Made by a program: the position numbers and the translations under genes
Shown: one piece after another, positions 27,301 through 42,300 of the stretch
Position numbering within the stretch: the stretch's first letter is position 1
Layout of the letters: every line of letters begins with the position of its first letter
The notes under the pieces: model-generated
Database searches by the model: none
Told to the model about the DNA's origin: nothing
What the model saw: only the letters and a program-made list of their open reading frames with translations
NCBI GenBank assembly: GCA_034687125.1
Contig: JAQGBZ010000105.1
Span: 123,860 to 187,859 of the forward strand
DNA: 64,000 bases
Reading direction: 5' to 3'
Origin: Neelides folsomi
Taxonomy: Eukaryota; Arthropoda; Collembola; Neelipleona; Neelidae

Positions 27301-30300
27301 ACCTGCCGGTTGGCACATTGACATAAAATCCAGGTGGTTTATGGCCGACAAGGGGGAGATTCATTCTCTTTGTTTTTAGAAGGTTCATTGGATCCATGCA
27401 GAACTGAGCTTTAAAAGCAGTTGGTTTCAATCGACCTGCACGCATTTTCTTTTATAACTCATTCCATGACTTTGTGGTTTTTTCTTTTTCTCTCACAGGG
27501 AGTTGTAGCATAAAATGGTTTACAATTCTCGTGAATCTCTAGGCAAATTTTGTGGGAAGACGATGCGTATAATGCCATTTGTGAATACGTGAAAGGAATG
27601 CGAGGAAAATGGTTAAAATATTTTTTTCAGCCAAAGTGTAGTAGGAAAATTATAATCCTTTGGGATTTCCTCATGGTCTTGAATCTACAGACAAATTCCT
27701 TCGTTTACGATCTCTTTATTTCTAAAAGTCATTATTAGTTCACAAAACTCGAACCAGAAACAACAAACTCATTTTTACAACTTTTTCACCTTAAAAACTT
27801 CTTGCAAAGCATGGGATTTAAAAGCTGAAGCTGGAGACAAACAAACCTAATGTTCTTTTCACGACTTCATGAAAGGTTCACGAGAAGCTTTGAATTTTGG
27901 ATTGGACTCTCCTTGCTTTCAGAATACATTTGGGAGATGGATAGGAATAATGGAGCGAGACTTTGGGAAAATGATGTTCAGGTTCAATTCTCGTCACTAA
28001 AATCTCATTTGAGACTCAATTGGGGCGGAGGACCCAAACGGGCTTTATTGGGAATAAACAAACAGGCACCGTTGGCGCAATTAACTCCTCGATGAGGAAA
28101 GAGGGAATTGAAGGAGAATCCTCACTAGACCTTAACTAACTCCCATTCATTTGCATCGCTTCTCGGTGATTATCATGTAAGGGGAGATAGAGATTGGGAT
28201 AATAGAGATTCGAGAGTAATCAGGAGATCCTTCTCAATTTAATCCCTTTCATCTTCTCAGGAGTTTTAAAAAAGGAAGTAAAGCAATTAAATGAGGATAA
28301 TGAGCAGAGTTTGGGTCATGGTCAGCAACCCAAATTTATCTCTGTGGAATCTTCAATATACAATTTATAAACATGCAATATCTTCTTTACTAACATTAAA
28401 TGGAAGATTTGGAATTATTATAATTGGAGTATTGAATGCAGCTAATTGAATATGGGGTGAACCATATACGGTACATTTCCTAAAAGGTCCAAAATGGAAA
28501 ATTTTTCAATATTTTTATTTTTTCTACTAAATATTTTAAAGTTGAAAATATAAATTATTTTTTTTAAAATTATTGATTTAAATCTATATAATTAAGAACA
28601 GTTAGGCCAGAGGTTTCTTGCTATTTAATTCCAATAGTTTGCTAATCAAGTTTATACAATTTTATTTGCTATCCACATGATCAATTATTTGATATTTGTT
28701 GTCATCATTGATAGAGCTGAGATGATTTTTAAGTTGTAATTAACAAGTTTGGAGTAGAACAAAGGGCTTTTAAATTAACCTCATCTTATCCATCTCTCTC
28801 TCTCATATTGCGTGACACTGACATTTTCTCACCTCTGTGCCCTCCTTCCCATTCATGGAAGAATTTGATTGGGAATTGATGGATTGGTCCTGCCGAGAGT
28901 GATTTTACCTTTAATAGCCAGCTCACTACTTTTCCTTCTATGGGAAAATAAAGGCCGGAGAATAATTATTCTATTATCTTTGAGCTCAAAACCTATAAAA
29001 ATTCAGGAGCTCATCTTCATCTCTCACAGAGCCCAAATCTCTCCTTAAAGCCTCTTTATTTTCTTGATTAATAGGGAATTCCAACAAACTCACGCCGAAT
29101 GGTTTAACCTTAACACGAACTCCATGTCTCATCCAATTTAACTACTTTTATACCAAGGAGCCAAACGTCATTTCAGACACTCCTTCAAAACATTCAAAAT
29201 CTTGTTCAAAAGAGGTTGCAATGAATTACGATTGTTTTTATCAATGACTCAATGAGAAAGTGAGTGAAGGGTTTGAATATTTGTGGTAAATTAAAACCCA
29301 TTGAAAAAATAACACAAAACGTAGAGTTTACTAAAGGAGAAATGTGTGCAAATATTAAATGAAATCTTTATCAGACATCAACTTATGAATTCAGACGAGT
29401 GATTCAGAAAGGAGAAGTTTATGATGTGCGCGGTTATCTCTCAATTTATTCCTTTTAGCGAATACTTCTTTCCTATAAGATTTTTATATAAATTTATCAA
29501 ATCTTAGTTTTCTTTTAAATTTCTAAACGTCAATTTCCTCTTTTTAAAATGTCCAATCTTCCCCATTCATGTCTGCTCCAATTTCAAGCGTTAAATGAGT
29601 TAAATATCTGTATGACTCAATCTTTCAATAGATTATCATAATCAACACATCTTCATGCTCATCACTCGTCATTCAAAAGATTTGTCGTAATATTCCCATC
29701 ATTTTGATAAACCCTTATTTAGAGTCGCCTGTCGACTAAAACGATTTCTTCCATTTAACTCCCATTCTATCAAATTCTATTCTCAGTATTAAGAGGAAGA
29801 AATTAGGAATTTTCTTCAAGTCATGTTTACAAAAATCGAGATGGAAAGTTTTCCAATTTGCTCTGAATTCAAATGATCAGGAAACGGTCGACATTCAACA
29901 TTTTTCTTTCATTCGTCTATCTGTGTTAATCCTTAAAATCTGTGTTAAACTTGATTAAACTTCTCCTTGTAAAATTGTTTTTTAATGGAGTTAAAATATC
30001 ATTTTAAGTTGTTTTTGATTTGACATTTATTAAGCTTTGTGTATTTGATACATTTGGCACATTTGATACTTTTTATACACATGGTAAAAATATCTTGTCT
30101 GAATATGATGCAATAAGATTTAACTCAATGACGTAGCTAAATGTCCTGCAGTGTTAAAAATTTAAATGTACACATGGAATTGTATTTGTTAAAGTCGAAA
30201 GATGTTAAAAGAGAAGGAAGCTCAACAGGTTGAGCTGCAGGATATGCAAATAAGCCCCAGTGGAGAGATTCCTATCCAAATGCAATCCAAAGGTAATCGA

Positions 30301-33300
30301 TTGGAGCTCCGTGGGGAGGTGAAGCAAATGATTGAAGGAAATCGAATAAAACCTAACTGTTGGGATCGAGGAGACATTAAAGGAGTAACACGTTGGAGAA
30401 TACAGATCTGGTACATTTGTTAAGACCAACTACGGGACTCGGAGGGTGGGAAGGGAAAGAGGAAGTCACTCAATTCCATTTCTATTCATACCAACAACAA
30501 CTCTGTATCTACTCGTATAATAAAGCAAGTATATTGTAAATGTATTCTAATAGTTGATAATCTATTCCATTTGAGTCAGGACTGGAGTTGTAATAGAAGC
30601 TATTCTAATCATACACAATTATTCCTTCCTTCCACCTTGCTCAAGAATGATGGAAATCTGTTTGGATTCTTAAAGTGGAATTTAATTGAGGTAGTTCGAT
30701 AATCTGAGACTTTCATTCTCCGCCATTTCTCCTTCAATTGAGCCTTTTGGACTCTGGAACGCCTTTAATGTCCTTTAATCCACATGCATTAGCAGTTAGT
30801 TACAAATCTGTAATTTACAATGGAATGTGTGTCTACATTACACTACAATTATCATTCCTTTATGATTCAAATGGCCGCCATCATAATTCTTCCATGTTAC
30901 TAAATTCTCTAATATGTAAAAATTCCTATTAGAATTTCTAATAAATATGACATGCAATATATACGTACAATACGTATTTAGTATTGTATAGTATTCTTTT
31001 TCATATAGAATTAATTATGTAGATTTTTCTCATTTAATGCCAAATTTTGCTTGACCGGAACGAATATTATAAAAACGTAAAGGTCCGTCTAATGTCACTA
31101 ATGTGATAATTTTTTATCTTATTAGGTTATTCCTTGAAAATTATTTTATTGAACTAAGGAATTGTCAGTAAGGATGGTAAGTAAGGTTTTGTCATAAAAA
31201 CACACGTGCAATAAATTGTAAATCAGATAGGCTATGAGGTAATGGCTATCCTTCAATTACTAATGTAACAAGTATGTATGCGAAACTGGGAAATAGTCAA
31301 TAGTACGAGTCTTGATGTCTAGGGATGGAATTTCCCTAGTTTGATGGGACTTTACTGTTATGCACCTTCTCTCCATGTTCTTACTTTTTTTGTAATTTGA
31401 ATGATCTTGAGAGCCTGACGGTGGCGTTTGTACCTTCACCTTCAATGAGGGTTAGGTGAATGGTGGAATTTCCTATCCTTCCAATACTTCAATCGATTAC
31501 ATGATTACGGGAAGCGGAGCAAGGCAATAAATATGGATGAACTGGAGATGGAATTTACTTCATAAATCCCTGTATACTTTCAGCCCTAAAGGCCTTAACT
31601 GACTCTTCCCGTACATTTATACAAAGACTCAAAGTGAGTCTCCTATTGAAAGAGAACTTGAAAGAAAAATTCCATTTGTCTTCTCTTTTATTATTTCGGA
31701 TCCATTAGTCGAATTATCTAACTACAGATACAGATATTTTCCACACTCTAATAATATGTAAAATAAATATTAATATTGTACGAGATTCTGCTAGGAAATT
31801 CAATAATGAAACCGAGTCGTTTTAATTGCATGAAAAATAAAAGAAGAATTAACTTGAGTGAAAATGATAAAAAGTATTGGTTCGATTTGGAAGGTTTTTT
31901 AAATGTAAAGTTCTTGATTATAATTCCTCTCCGAAATGTTTGTTTTAACATTTGAGTATCAAAACCTTTCAAGTTTCAAGTTCAAATCGTTTTTGTGAAA
32001 AAGGACCCAAAGTCGTAAATGTAGAATGGAAGAGAAATTAGTTAAAAGGAGAATGTCATCCAGTCACAATTCTTCCTACACATTCTGGTAAAATGAAAAA
32101 AAACATTTGCATTTTCATCCTCCCTCGTGTTTCTTCATTTTGAGGGGGAATGTCGTTAGGAATGTCGAAAATTGCTCGAAACTTCAAATCCTCCATTTTG
32201 CCCTACTCAGATGTTCAGATAAATTACTTTTTTTCCTTAATGATGACAAAATGCAAATAAATGTTAAGGGTAATTTAGTAATTAGATGAGAATTTGGATG
32301 ATTCTGACAAGTTGTTGACTAAAGAAGGTCGATTTTTTTTAAATTCAATGATGGCCCTCTTTATTATACTAATCTTAATAGTGAACATAAATTGTCCTAA
32401 TGCACACATGTTATATACGAATAATTGATATTCAAATATCCCAAGTGGTAATGATTTTACATGAGTTGTATAAAAAACTTGAAACTTCAATTCAACTCCA
32501 AACAGAATTAAAAGGTTAATTGAAATGCGTAGGACTCACCTTCTATCATTACAACATTTATTTATTTTTCTGAAGATGAGGAAGCATTTAAGAGAAGAAG
32601 AATCGCGAGTTGGTCGACTGCAAGAGTTAAAAACATTTTACTCTGATTCTCCTCTTTATCCTTGATGAATAAAATTCCCTTTCTCTTCTCAAACGTCATG
32701 TTCACTTAATGTTTACTTGCAATTGGAGGATAATTGTGAGTGTCTTTATAAACAAACGAACTTGAAGTGTAATTTGCCAATGTTGTAAATATAACATTGC
32801 ATTAGGAAAATACAAAACATAAATATTGTAAAAATACATGTACTTATAGACCATCTTTAAAATCATTTTTACGGTGTAGGCGTTCAGAGAGGGAAACTAC
32901 CATGATATGCATTTGGTATCTATTTGATCCGTATATGTATTATGTATATTAATTATACTTTAAAACTTGGTTATTCCGAAAGGTCGGGAGTTTATTAGGT
33001 TAGAACGAATGCAGTTAAACTTCAATTAAACTCAAATCCTCCTTTGTTGCCATTATTTAAGCTAATATTCACACTGGGCTTAATTGAATATAAAGAGAGA
33101 CTTATTTTGTCATTGAACAATGTAGGTTAAGCTTGTTTCATTTCATTAAGACAACGCCTACACAAAAATGAATTTTATTTATTCATCCTGCAAAGATAAA
33201 ATGCTTATATTTATAGCTATAAATAAAATATGAAGACAATTCTTTTATTAAATTAATACCGGAAATTCCATTCTGAATAACGTGCTATTTAATATTATAA

Positions 33301-36300
33301 CCTTAATTAAATCCAGTATTGCAGTTATAATAACTCTTGAAACTGTCACTAGTACAATGTGCTAACATTAAATGTGAGTAATTCAGTTATAAAGAGATCC
33401 TTGAATCGTTTAGAATTCAATGGACACATTTTGTGCGAAATAATTTTTAAATTAAAGACTTGTGGCAATTTTGCGGTACGAATATTCAATGGCCAAATTA
33501 AGTTAATTTATCAGCTTTTTACATTAAATCCGTAAAAGTAGAATTTCATGTAAGAGCCTTTAAATTTCTTCACATTGTGTTTTCCATTTCGTCTCGTGCG
33601 TGTGGTCGAAATTTTGGAATGAGGACTTATACAAAGTTTATACAAAGTTAACACGCTGATTTAACAAATTGTAAGATGAGTCGGTTAAAAATTTAAAATG
33701 TATGAATTCATTGGCATTTCATTTATGCGACTCACACTTCATTTCCTCCTTTGAGGTCTATTAGTCAGATGGCTAAATCGCTAAATCCTTAATTTCAATT
33801 CAAAAGATGTAGAAAAACTTTGAACATTCATTGCTCTAATGTAGTTATATTTATGGCCTCATAAGATTAACTATAGAACTTTATACATTAAATGACTTCC
33901 CACTATTGCTTTTTTGTAGATAGAGAAAAGATAAATTTTGCAATCCAGAAATGAGTTTATGAAATAAATGCATTTTTAATCATCATATATCTCAAATATT
34001 ATCTCTATTAGTATTGTTAAATTAGTTTTTTTCCCTTCGTGCATCTTATCATATGGGTTTTTGAATGAGTTAATTGACATCACAATTTAATTTGACATGT
34101 GTATTGTTCATTTGCTTATCGAGTGTGTGTATTTAGTATTGTAATTTGCAAATATGCATTTTTCTTATTTGCAAATTTGCAATTCATTCAATGCAAAGTG
34201 CATCGTAAAAATGAGAATTGCAAACATTCCTCTCCAATATTTCAACTTTATCGTTTGTATTTGAATTGAAAAGAATAGATGAGAGAAAAGTTGAGCAATT
34301 GATTATGATTGAATGCTACTTGAACCAGTAGGGAAAATATTCAGTTTCTCAATTTAAGCATTTTTATGATGAAAAGTCATATATTTTATTGCGAATTTTG
34401 CGTAAAGGATTCTGTGAAAACCAGTGAGTTGTATCAATGAGCTATATCAATTGGGTAGTAAAGTCAAAGTTGGAATATTTTGTCAGCTAATGAGTTATTA
34501 AGGAGGAGCAGAGGAGGAATAAAAGTTCCAAAATATGAATATATTTAAATTTAAACTTACACTTAATGTTAGTGAGTAAATGGAAATTCCCTTATGACTT
34601 CTAACTTCCGTTTATTATCCAAGCCTTAAAAAACGTTGGCGCTCTTTCACTTTAAAATTTATTGCTTATTTGAATTTAATTTTATTGCAATTTTACAATT
34701 CTTCTTAATCACGAGAAGAACAACGAAACACATCACACGTAAAGATCCAAACTTTGATCGGTTTGCTAATTTCGTTAGAAAATCCTTACAATACAATTTG
34801 TATACAATTTGTATATTACAGTACAATAAAATATTTTGTATACAATTACTTGTATAAAAAAAGACATGCACATTTTAGTGAAATTGTTTCTTGATAATTT
34901 TTTCTTTTACAAAATTGAATATTGTTATTATTGCGAGATATGTTCATGTAATTTCATTGGTTTCAAAGGGGAATGGCATTGAGATTTTATTATATTCGGC
35001 ATTTGTGGTTTTACCTCTGCTGTGAGACGGAGAGATTCCCTAAAAGACTTTCGACACATTCTTATATGACTCGTGATCCTTGGGATGATCCATTTGGTCA
35101 AATTATTTCTTTCAACAACCGCCTTTGACTCACGGAAAACTCAATCCAACCAATGGGATTACATTCATATTACATTGCTCGGTTCGCCAAATTGAACTTC
35201 TTCGCCCTCCTCCCTCCTATTAAAGACGAACGAGGAACTTCCTCTTCTTCAAATAGCTACAATTTCAAATAATTTTTCGCAATTTGTGACTTTGTATGTT
35301 TTCCTTAAAACTATTATCATTCCGTGTCTTGATCAATTTGCCTCAATGGGTAATTGAAATATCTCTTTGTTCCATCTTTGCAAATATTATTTAAATCATA
35401 CACAATCACAATTTTGCCAGTTTTTATGTAATAACTTAAATTTTGACAATCAAAATAAACGCTGCTTTGACTTTCAACCCCTGCTACATTTAAACCAAAT
35501 TGAATAAATTGCGATCAGTTTTATAAAATTGCGATCAATATAAAATTCACAAGTTTTATAAAGTTAAATAAAATATTTATATTTTTTAATTAGTTACTTT
35601 AATTTTTTACAGTACAGTTTTTATTTGGGAATACTGATTCAATAAAAAAAAATATGCCGAGAGTGGAAATGAAAGTTGTCTTAAAAATAATTTTTCTGGA
35701 AAACAAGGACAGAAAAAGTTTATTACCCCTTTTGTACTCATAATAAAGTCTGGTTTTAGGTTTAATTTAAACCTTTAAACACACACACATGTCTTTTTAT
35801 GTTTTGTTTTTATGTATTCAATTAAATACTTGTCCTTAATGTCTGTACTTTGACCACTGTCATTCTCTTGTGTAAAATGATTGTGAATTCTTATAACTTT
35901 AAATTCGTTTGTATCTCTTAAGTACCATTATAAGGAAAGTGTCCCTATCTCAAGCCCATAAAAAGTGAGAGGAACAAATACAACACATGTATGGATGTAT
36001 ATCTCCTGTGCATCTAGAAATTAAGGGAATGTGTATGAACTGTGTGTACATTTAGGTTAGAGATGTAAAAGTCAGATTGTAAGTGGATCAATCTCACTCT
36101 TACTCTTATCCTTTGAATTAACGAGAGAGAAATCTTATAAATTCCCTCCAATTGGACCCAAAGGGAGTTAAGAAGGGGGAGTTAATTGAGAAATTAAGAC
36201 TCAAACTCCAAGACCTCAACCCAGCTCAACGGGAGGTGATCATCTCTTAATGGAAGCTCTCTACGCAGCCCAAGATTCCTACTACGAATTGTGACAATGT

Positions 36301-39300
36301 CTCATTATTGTTCTCTCTCCTTGTCACTGACGCTTCTGAGAGCGACACTCAAAAGATAATGAACTCTGTTTTTTTTATTTATCTACCATACAGATTATTG
36401 TGTGTGTGTTCTCTCTCTCTCATTCCTCTGCGTAATCCTCATCCCCATTGTTCCTTCATTTAAGGGAATAAAGAATTAAATTCAATTAAAAGTCATCTCT
36501 ACCATTAAATTTACTATCATTCCCATAATAATGAGAGTGGAATGAGCGAAAGAGAAATGAAAGATCCCATACACAAACTGTTTCTTTATTATGTACCTTT
36601 ATATAGTATAGTATACCATACCATATACGTATATGGTATATTCAATATTCGTACATTCGTACATTTGTACGAATTATTTTTGCTATTATTTTTTGGCTTC
36701 TCAGATTTGGTGTTTGACCATGCGACCCTATCTATATGTTATCTTATTTCTTCTTCGTCGACCGTTGGACATTTTAGCTTTATGATTCTAATTACATAGC
36801 ACGGACACATTTTTAAGTGCATTTGTGTTCAAGACCAGCTGTTGCATATTGCATGACATATTTAAGTTGTTATTTACAATGTTGAGCCTTTTGGGAGTTG
36901 AGGAGATGAAAGGATGGAAGTAAAGTGTAGGAGACATTGAGTTCATTCCCATTTGCGAAAACTCCTCTTGAATTATACATGATCTTAAAAGGGAGTAGGG
37001 AAGGTAGGAAGGAATTTGCAAATGAGTATTGAATGAATTGGAGGATGAAGTCATTCACTTCATTTAAATCAGAGATTGCTTTACTCGTCTGACCATTATG
37101 ATTTTACTCCTCCCGTCATTCCCGGTGGCCATGAGACACTTTATTTAATTCTCAGGATTGGAGATAGAGAAAGAATATTTTACTGTTTCTCTACAGGAGC
37201 TTCGCCACTTCCCTTTTAATCCTTCTTATTCAAAAGAGGACAAGTGAAGGTCGACTTGGGTCATATTTACAACCAAGACCAAATTACATGCTAATTAAAA
37301 TAAAAATTAAAATAATATTACACACGGCAAATGCTATAATATGGAAAAGGTTATATATCAAAGATCAAATGCATAAATGTTATGCATTTGATTCTAGCCA
37401 ATTCTCTATATAATTATAAGTACTACAAATACAAGAAATCTGTAGCTGTAAGTATGGTATGTATGTAATATGTTCCAATCCAATTCAAGTTTTGGAGTAT
37501 TTTATGATCTTAGTCCTATAAAACTACTAATAGAGAATAACTACATACCATGCTATACATATTTTTATAACTTGGGATTTTAACATTGATGTTAATTTCT
37601 TAATTGGAATAAACTTTAACCTCCCATCCCATATTCGAAAATCTCATAAACTTTCAACGCTCGTCAAATTCTACAAATACATAAATATTTCAAGCAAGGT
37701 GTATAGATATTAAGAATTAGTAATACCAGTATGTAATACAGTCTATAATATGATTACAATGTGTATCATGAATGTATTGTATATTGTATTACACAAATAT
37801 AAGATAGGTAATAATTAGAGAGCGGACTTATATGCCCTATCAATTGAGATTATATGCATGCAATATGCAGGGAAAAAACGGCGAAATATGCTGATATTGC
37901 ATATGCCTATGCAAAACATGCAAAATTGCATACCCTTTACTATAAATTTTCTATACAGATTCTAAATTTTATATTAAAATAAACAACAGAAATCGATAAT
38001 TCATCTTTTTTACAATATAATAAATTTTTTAAACCTACATTTACAATTATGTAATCAGTAAAAGTTCCTATTTTATCAGGTGGCATTATTAATTCTAAGT
38101 TAACTAAATAATGTGGATTTTCAGCCAATAGGAAAAATAACGATGTTTTTAAACAATCGACAAATTGCTTCAAATGAATTCTACCTGTAATAAACACCTT
38201 TTAACTTAAAAAGTCATTTAAAAAAGATCCGAATTAAGATTTTAGCAAATAACTTAATTTAAGTGATATACTTATCATAAAAAAGTTCGTACACTTTCTA
38301 AAAAATAGAACTATGTAGTACAATGCACTATGTAGAACATACGGGTAGATTAACTTTGAATTTAATATTACAAATAACATACCATTCTAGTGAATATCTA
38401 CAGCACTATTACCACTAATTATTAGATATAAATAAATATAATATCGAATTTGCTTTAAATTTTGCAATTATTTGTGCTAAATAATCGATTTTAAAAAGAA
38501 ATTTTTAAAAAATGGGCAAAATATGCACGAACGTCGGCGATATGCCGTAAAATTCGAAAATATTCTCGACATGCCAAGAGAAAAATCTCAGAAGATTTCA
38601 TATTTTTATGGATCAGTTCACTTCCAAAGTTTGAGTGGATATCCCTCACAAATAAAAAAAACATGCTATTAGAAGTCCGCTCTCTAGTAATAATGATACG
38701 TATAATGAATCATGATAAACATAATAAAAGTAAAGATAAAATAACAAAGCGTGCTTGATTGATGAAGTTGGTAATACACAGAACGGAATATTTGATTTTG
38801 ATTTGGTCAAATTGAAGGAATAGCCTTCATTTCCTTCAAGAAAATTTGCATAAGTGCTTTTTCAACTCCCGGTAGTTTCAAGAGCCCGAGGTGTCATATA
38901 TAGTAAGGAAATGAGATAATTGTGTAATGAGTTGAACGGCTTATTCAAATCCGCCTCCTCCGCTCATTTCTTTATCGCTCCTTACGTACAATATTTCCAG
39001 TTGGGTTTGGGCATTCTAACGGCAACTGGCTTCTTTATGCATCCCCTTTTATAAAATTCTTTCACAAGAAAATATCCTGGTCATTGTTGATTCGAATTAT
39101 CGCCGTTTCCTCTCTACACTTTTTAAATTTGTCTCCACTCCTTTGTTTCTTATTTATAATTACTAAAGTGTAATTAACCAAATATGTATTTAACATTATC
39201 CTTACCATTAGATATGAACTTACCATTAAAGATATTATGTAGATGGATGAATAATGAGATCGAGAATAAAAATATTATTCATAAATTTGATAAGGAAGTT

Positions 39301-42300
39301 AAAATGGGGTTGAAGATTGTTGGGCTGGTGAAGAAGGCAAGTGGAGAAACGAGTTCTTTTTTTGCCCGTCCTTCCTTATGGACAATTAAGAGGATGATTT
39401 ACACTCCGCTCACAACCCCATGTCAATTAAATATACAGAGTCTTCCACAAGGATCAATTCCCACTTTCGGGATCTCAAGTTCAACGAAGTGAGAAGAAGG
39501 AAAGTAAGGAGATGACAAAACTTCCAGGCGGCGTATCAAATTTCTCTTCACCTTCTATGTCCTTTGTCCCCACTTATAATTTAAACATAATTTAAACGCA
39601 AGTTCAATTCATGCTTGTACTACTAAATAGATAGCAAATCATGCAATTTATTCTGAGATTTCTTCTTCAACTCCATTAAGCCCATTTCTTGTCACTGTCA
39701 TTTAAGGGCAGATGGTTTCCTTCTTTTTCAAAAGTGTGTCTTCACAAGACCCACCTATTAATGTCACATTAAGAAAAGTTGCTCCTTCGCTGATTTATAA
39801 GATTTATAACATATAGTTATATTTTACAGACCTTCAAAATACATTATATTAAATACTATGTAGACCTGTACATACAGATAAAGTTACATTATGCCAACTC
39901 AAGTTTGCAAAATGTTCATTGTTATTTTTTGCAAATGGTTAAAAGTGAGCAATTTTACTTTTATACTTCTTGTTTACTCTCTTTATATTTTTATTTCTTT
40001 ATAAATTGCAATATAACTCACAAATAATTTAGTGATAAATATACTTGATGATTCCAATTAGTTTTCGCACAAAATTTTCACATTGTGATGCGAAGGATAT
40101 TATACATAAACTAAGGCATATAATGTAAACTGTATGTACAGGTATATAATTGTATGTAGTAATATGTATGGTATGTGTATCAGTAAATTATAGAGGAAAA
40201 TGACAGAAAAGTGTCGGAGTAGGTTAAGAGCTCAAGAGCGACTCCTGTGCTAAAATGTAATAAATATTTAGTACAATACTTATTATATTCAAAGGAGGAT
40301 GTGCGGATTCATAAATTGAGTCAAGATCTCCAATTACAATCTCAGCACCCATGAGCTCCATGAGTGAGTGAATTGACCCGTCTTCTGGCACCAGGTCTAA
40401 TGAGATCTCTGAATCCCTACTTACAATTTATTTATGATCTTCCTCATCCTCTCATCAATGATAGTTAATGGTGGTAATGAGAGACTTTCGTTCCTATTCC
40501 CTCCCATATAAAAATTCTAACTTCTTTCCTCCCCACACAATTTGATGAGAAGATGAGACTCATTTAAAACTCGCTCGGCTGGTGAATTCTCTCAACTCCT
40601 CATTTTCAATGTTTTATTTAACAAGGAATTGAGAAGGAGATTTATGATCTCGGGTACAATACATATAAATATTTCCCATCTTTATTTTTCATTAATTCCT
40701 CATAGCCCACCGGTGAGATTTTTAATGAATTTTCATGAAGGTACTTTATGGTTAATTGACTTGTCTCTTTAAATCTGTGTTTCGAGGTTTACACACTTGT
40801 TTTTACTGAGCTCAATTTTCCTTGTCTTATTAAATACAATATTTTTCTTAACTTAAGAAAGTCTTAACAATGAATCTTAATGCTACCTAATTAACTTAAA
40901 TATTTTGTACTTTAACCTTATTAACACTATTACTATTGAACCTAAAAATATTAAAATTCCCTTCAGTGTGCAATTTTTTAAAAATTACTCATTTTTGCAA
41001 ACCTTCTCATTCTTAACCTTCTCATTATTTAGATAAAATGTGTTAACATAAATGTATTTATTTTCATGTATGCAAATATTACCTGTCTAACTAATGGGGA
41101 AAAACTATTGTTATTGCGTTGACTATGATCAGTAATGACCTTAGAAGTACAAACTCAACTTTAATTTTAATTCATAGAAGGGAATGAGAAAGTTGAGGAA
41201 TTTGAGTGAAACAATCCAAAAATGATATTTATCAGATATGGTTTTCCACATGTATTTCTACCATGTTTCCGTTTCTCAGAACTCAGAAGGAGCTTCCCCA
41301 CACAAATCGCGCCTTCTATCACGTCATATTTTACACGTTTTAATGGAAGAGATGAGATTGAAATAGAAAGCCTGACCATTTTTAACATGAGAATGTCATG
41401 GAGGTTCAAGTGCTTAAGAAAGAAGAGAGTGAGACGAGGGAAAGAGGTTGAGAAGGAAACGACGAGACTCCCATGTCACATCACTTCTGTCCCATATATC
41501 CACCTTAGAGAATTCATATGGCATCCGGGTGGCTCTTGTGAGGGAAGTGAAGGATGAAATGAGAGGTCAAGAATAGCGAAAAATATCTCATGTGGAGAAT
41601 TCCCTCGGTGGAATTCTAGGACAAGTTCAGGTACAATAAGTTTAAAACGAACATACGGAACATACTTTAAACACTACCTACATAAATAAAAAAATATTCA
41701 TATTAAATACAGATACATATATGTACAGTATTACTATACAGGTATACTCGTAGTAATGATTCTAAATATGCGGATTATTAATTGGATTTATTTTGTGAGT
41801 AAATCTTAAGTTTGATCTTGATCAATATAATAAAGTTACAATATGCGAAAGTTAAAGATGAAATTCCTTCTAAGACTTCTAACAGTATTATAAGAATTAT
41901 AACTATACTTATGTAGATTATAAATGTAAATTAAGATTTGCGGAATTCCCATTTTCTTGTCATCGAAGAAGGTCGATAGAAAAAAAATGATATTTAAAAT
42001 GTCTCCCTCTTTGATATTTATTCCAAATTCAATTGGTTGAATCTTATTTGGACTTGTAACAAAATCGAAAGTAACGGAGGGGGCCGAAAAATCAATTATT
42101 CATTAGGTTTGAATTAATCTTGAAGAGAGAAGAACTCCCTTGTTCACTTTATGGTTATATTCACTTTATACCCAATATGTAGTGCTTACTCTATGTATGT
42201 ACTCTATGTAATGTACTTAAGCAAGATTTTCAAAGCAGTCAATTTTTTGCCGCAGACATTGATATTTTGATATCGACAAAGAGCAAAGGAGGAAACTGGC

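Noticed and set aside
41222-41557. 111-codon plus-strand frame inside intron 1
   Set aside because: No recognisable domain, mixed basic composition, an overlapping frame on the other strand, and no clear promoter or splice context.
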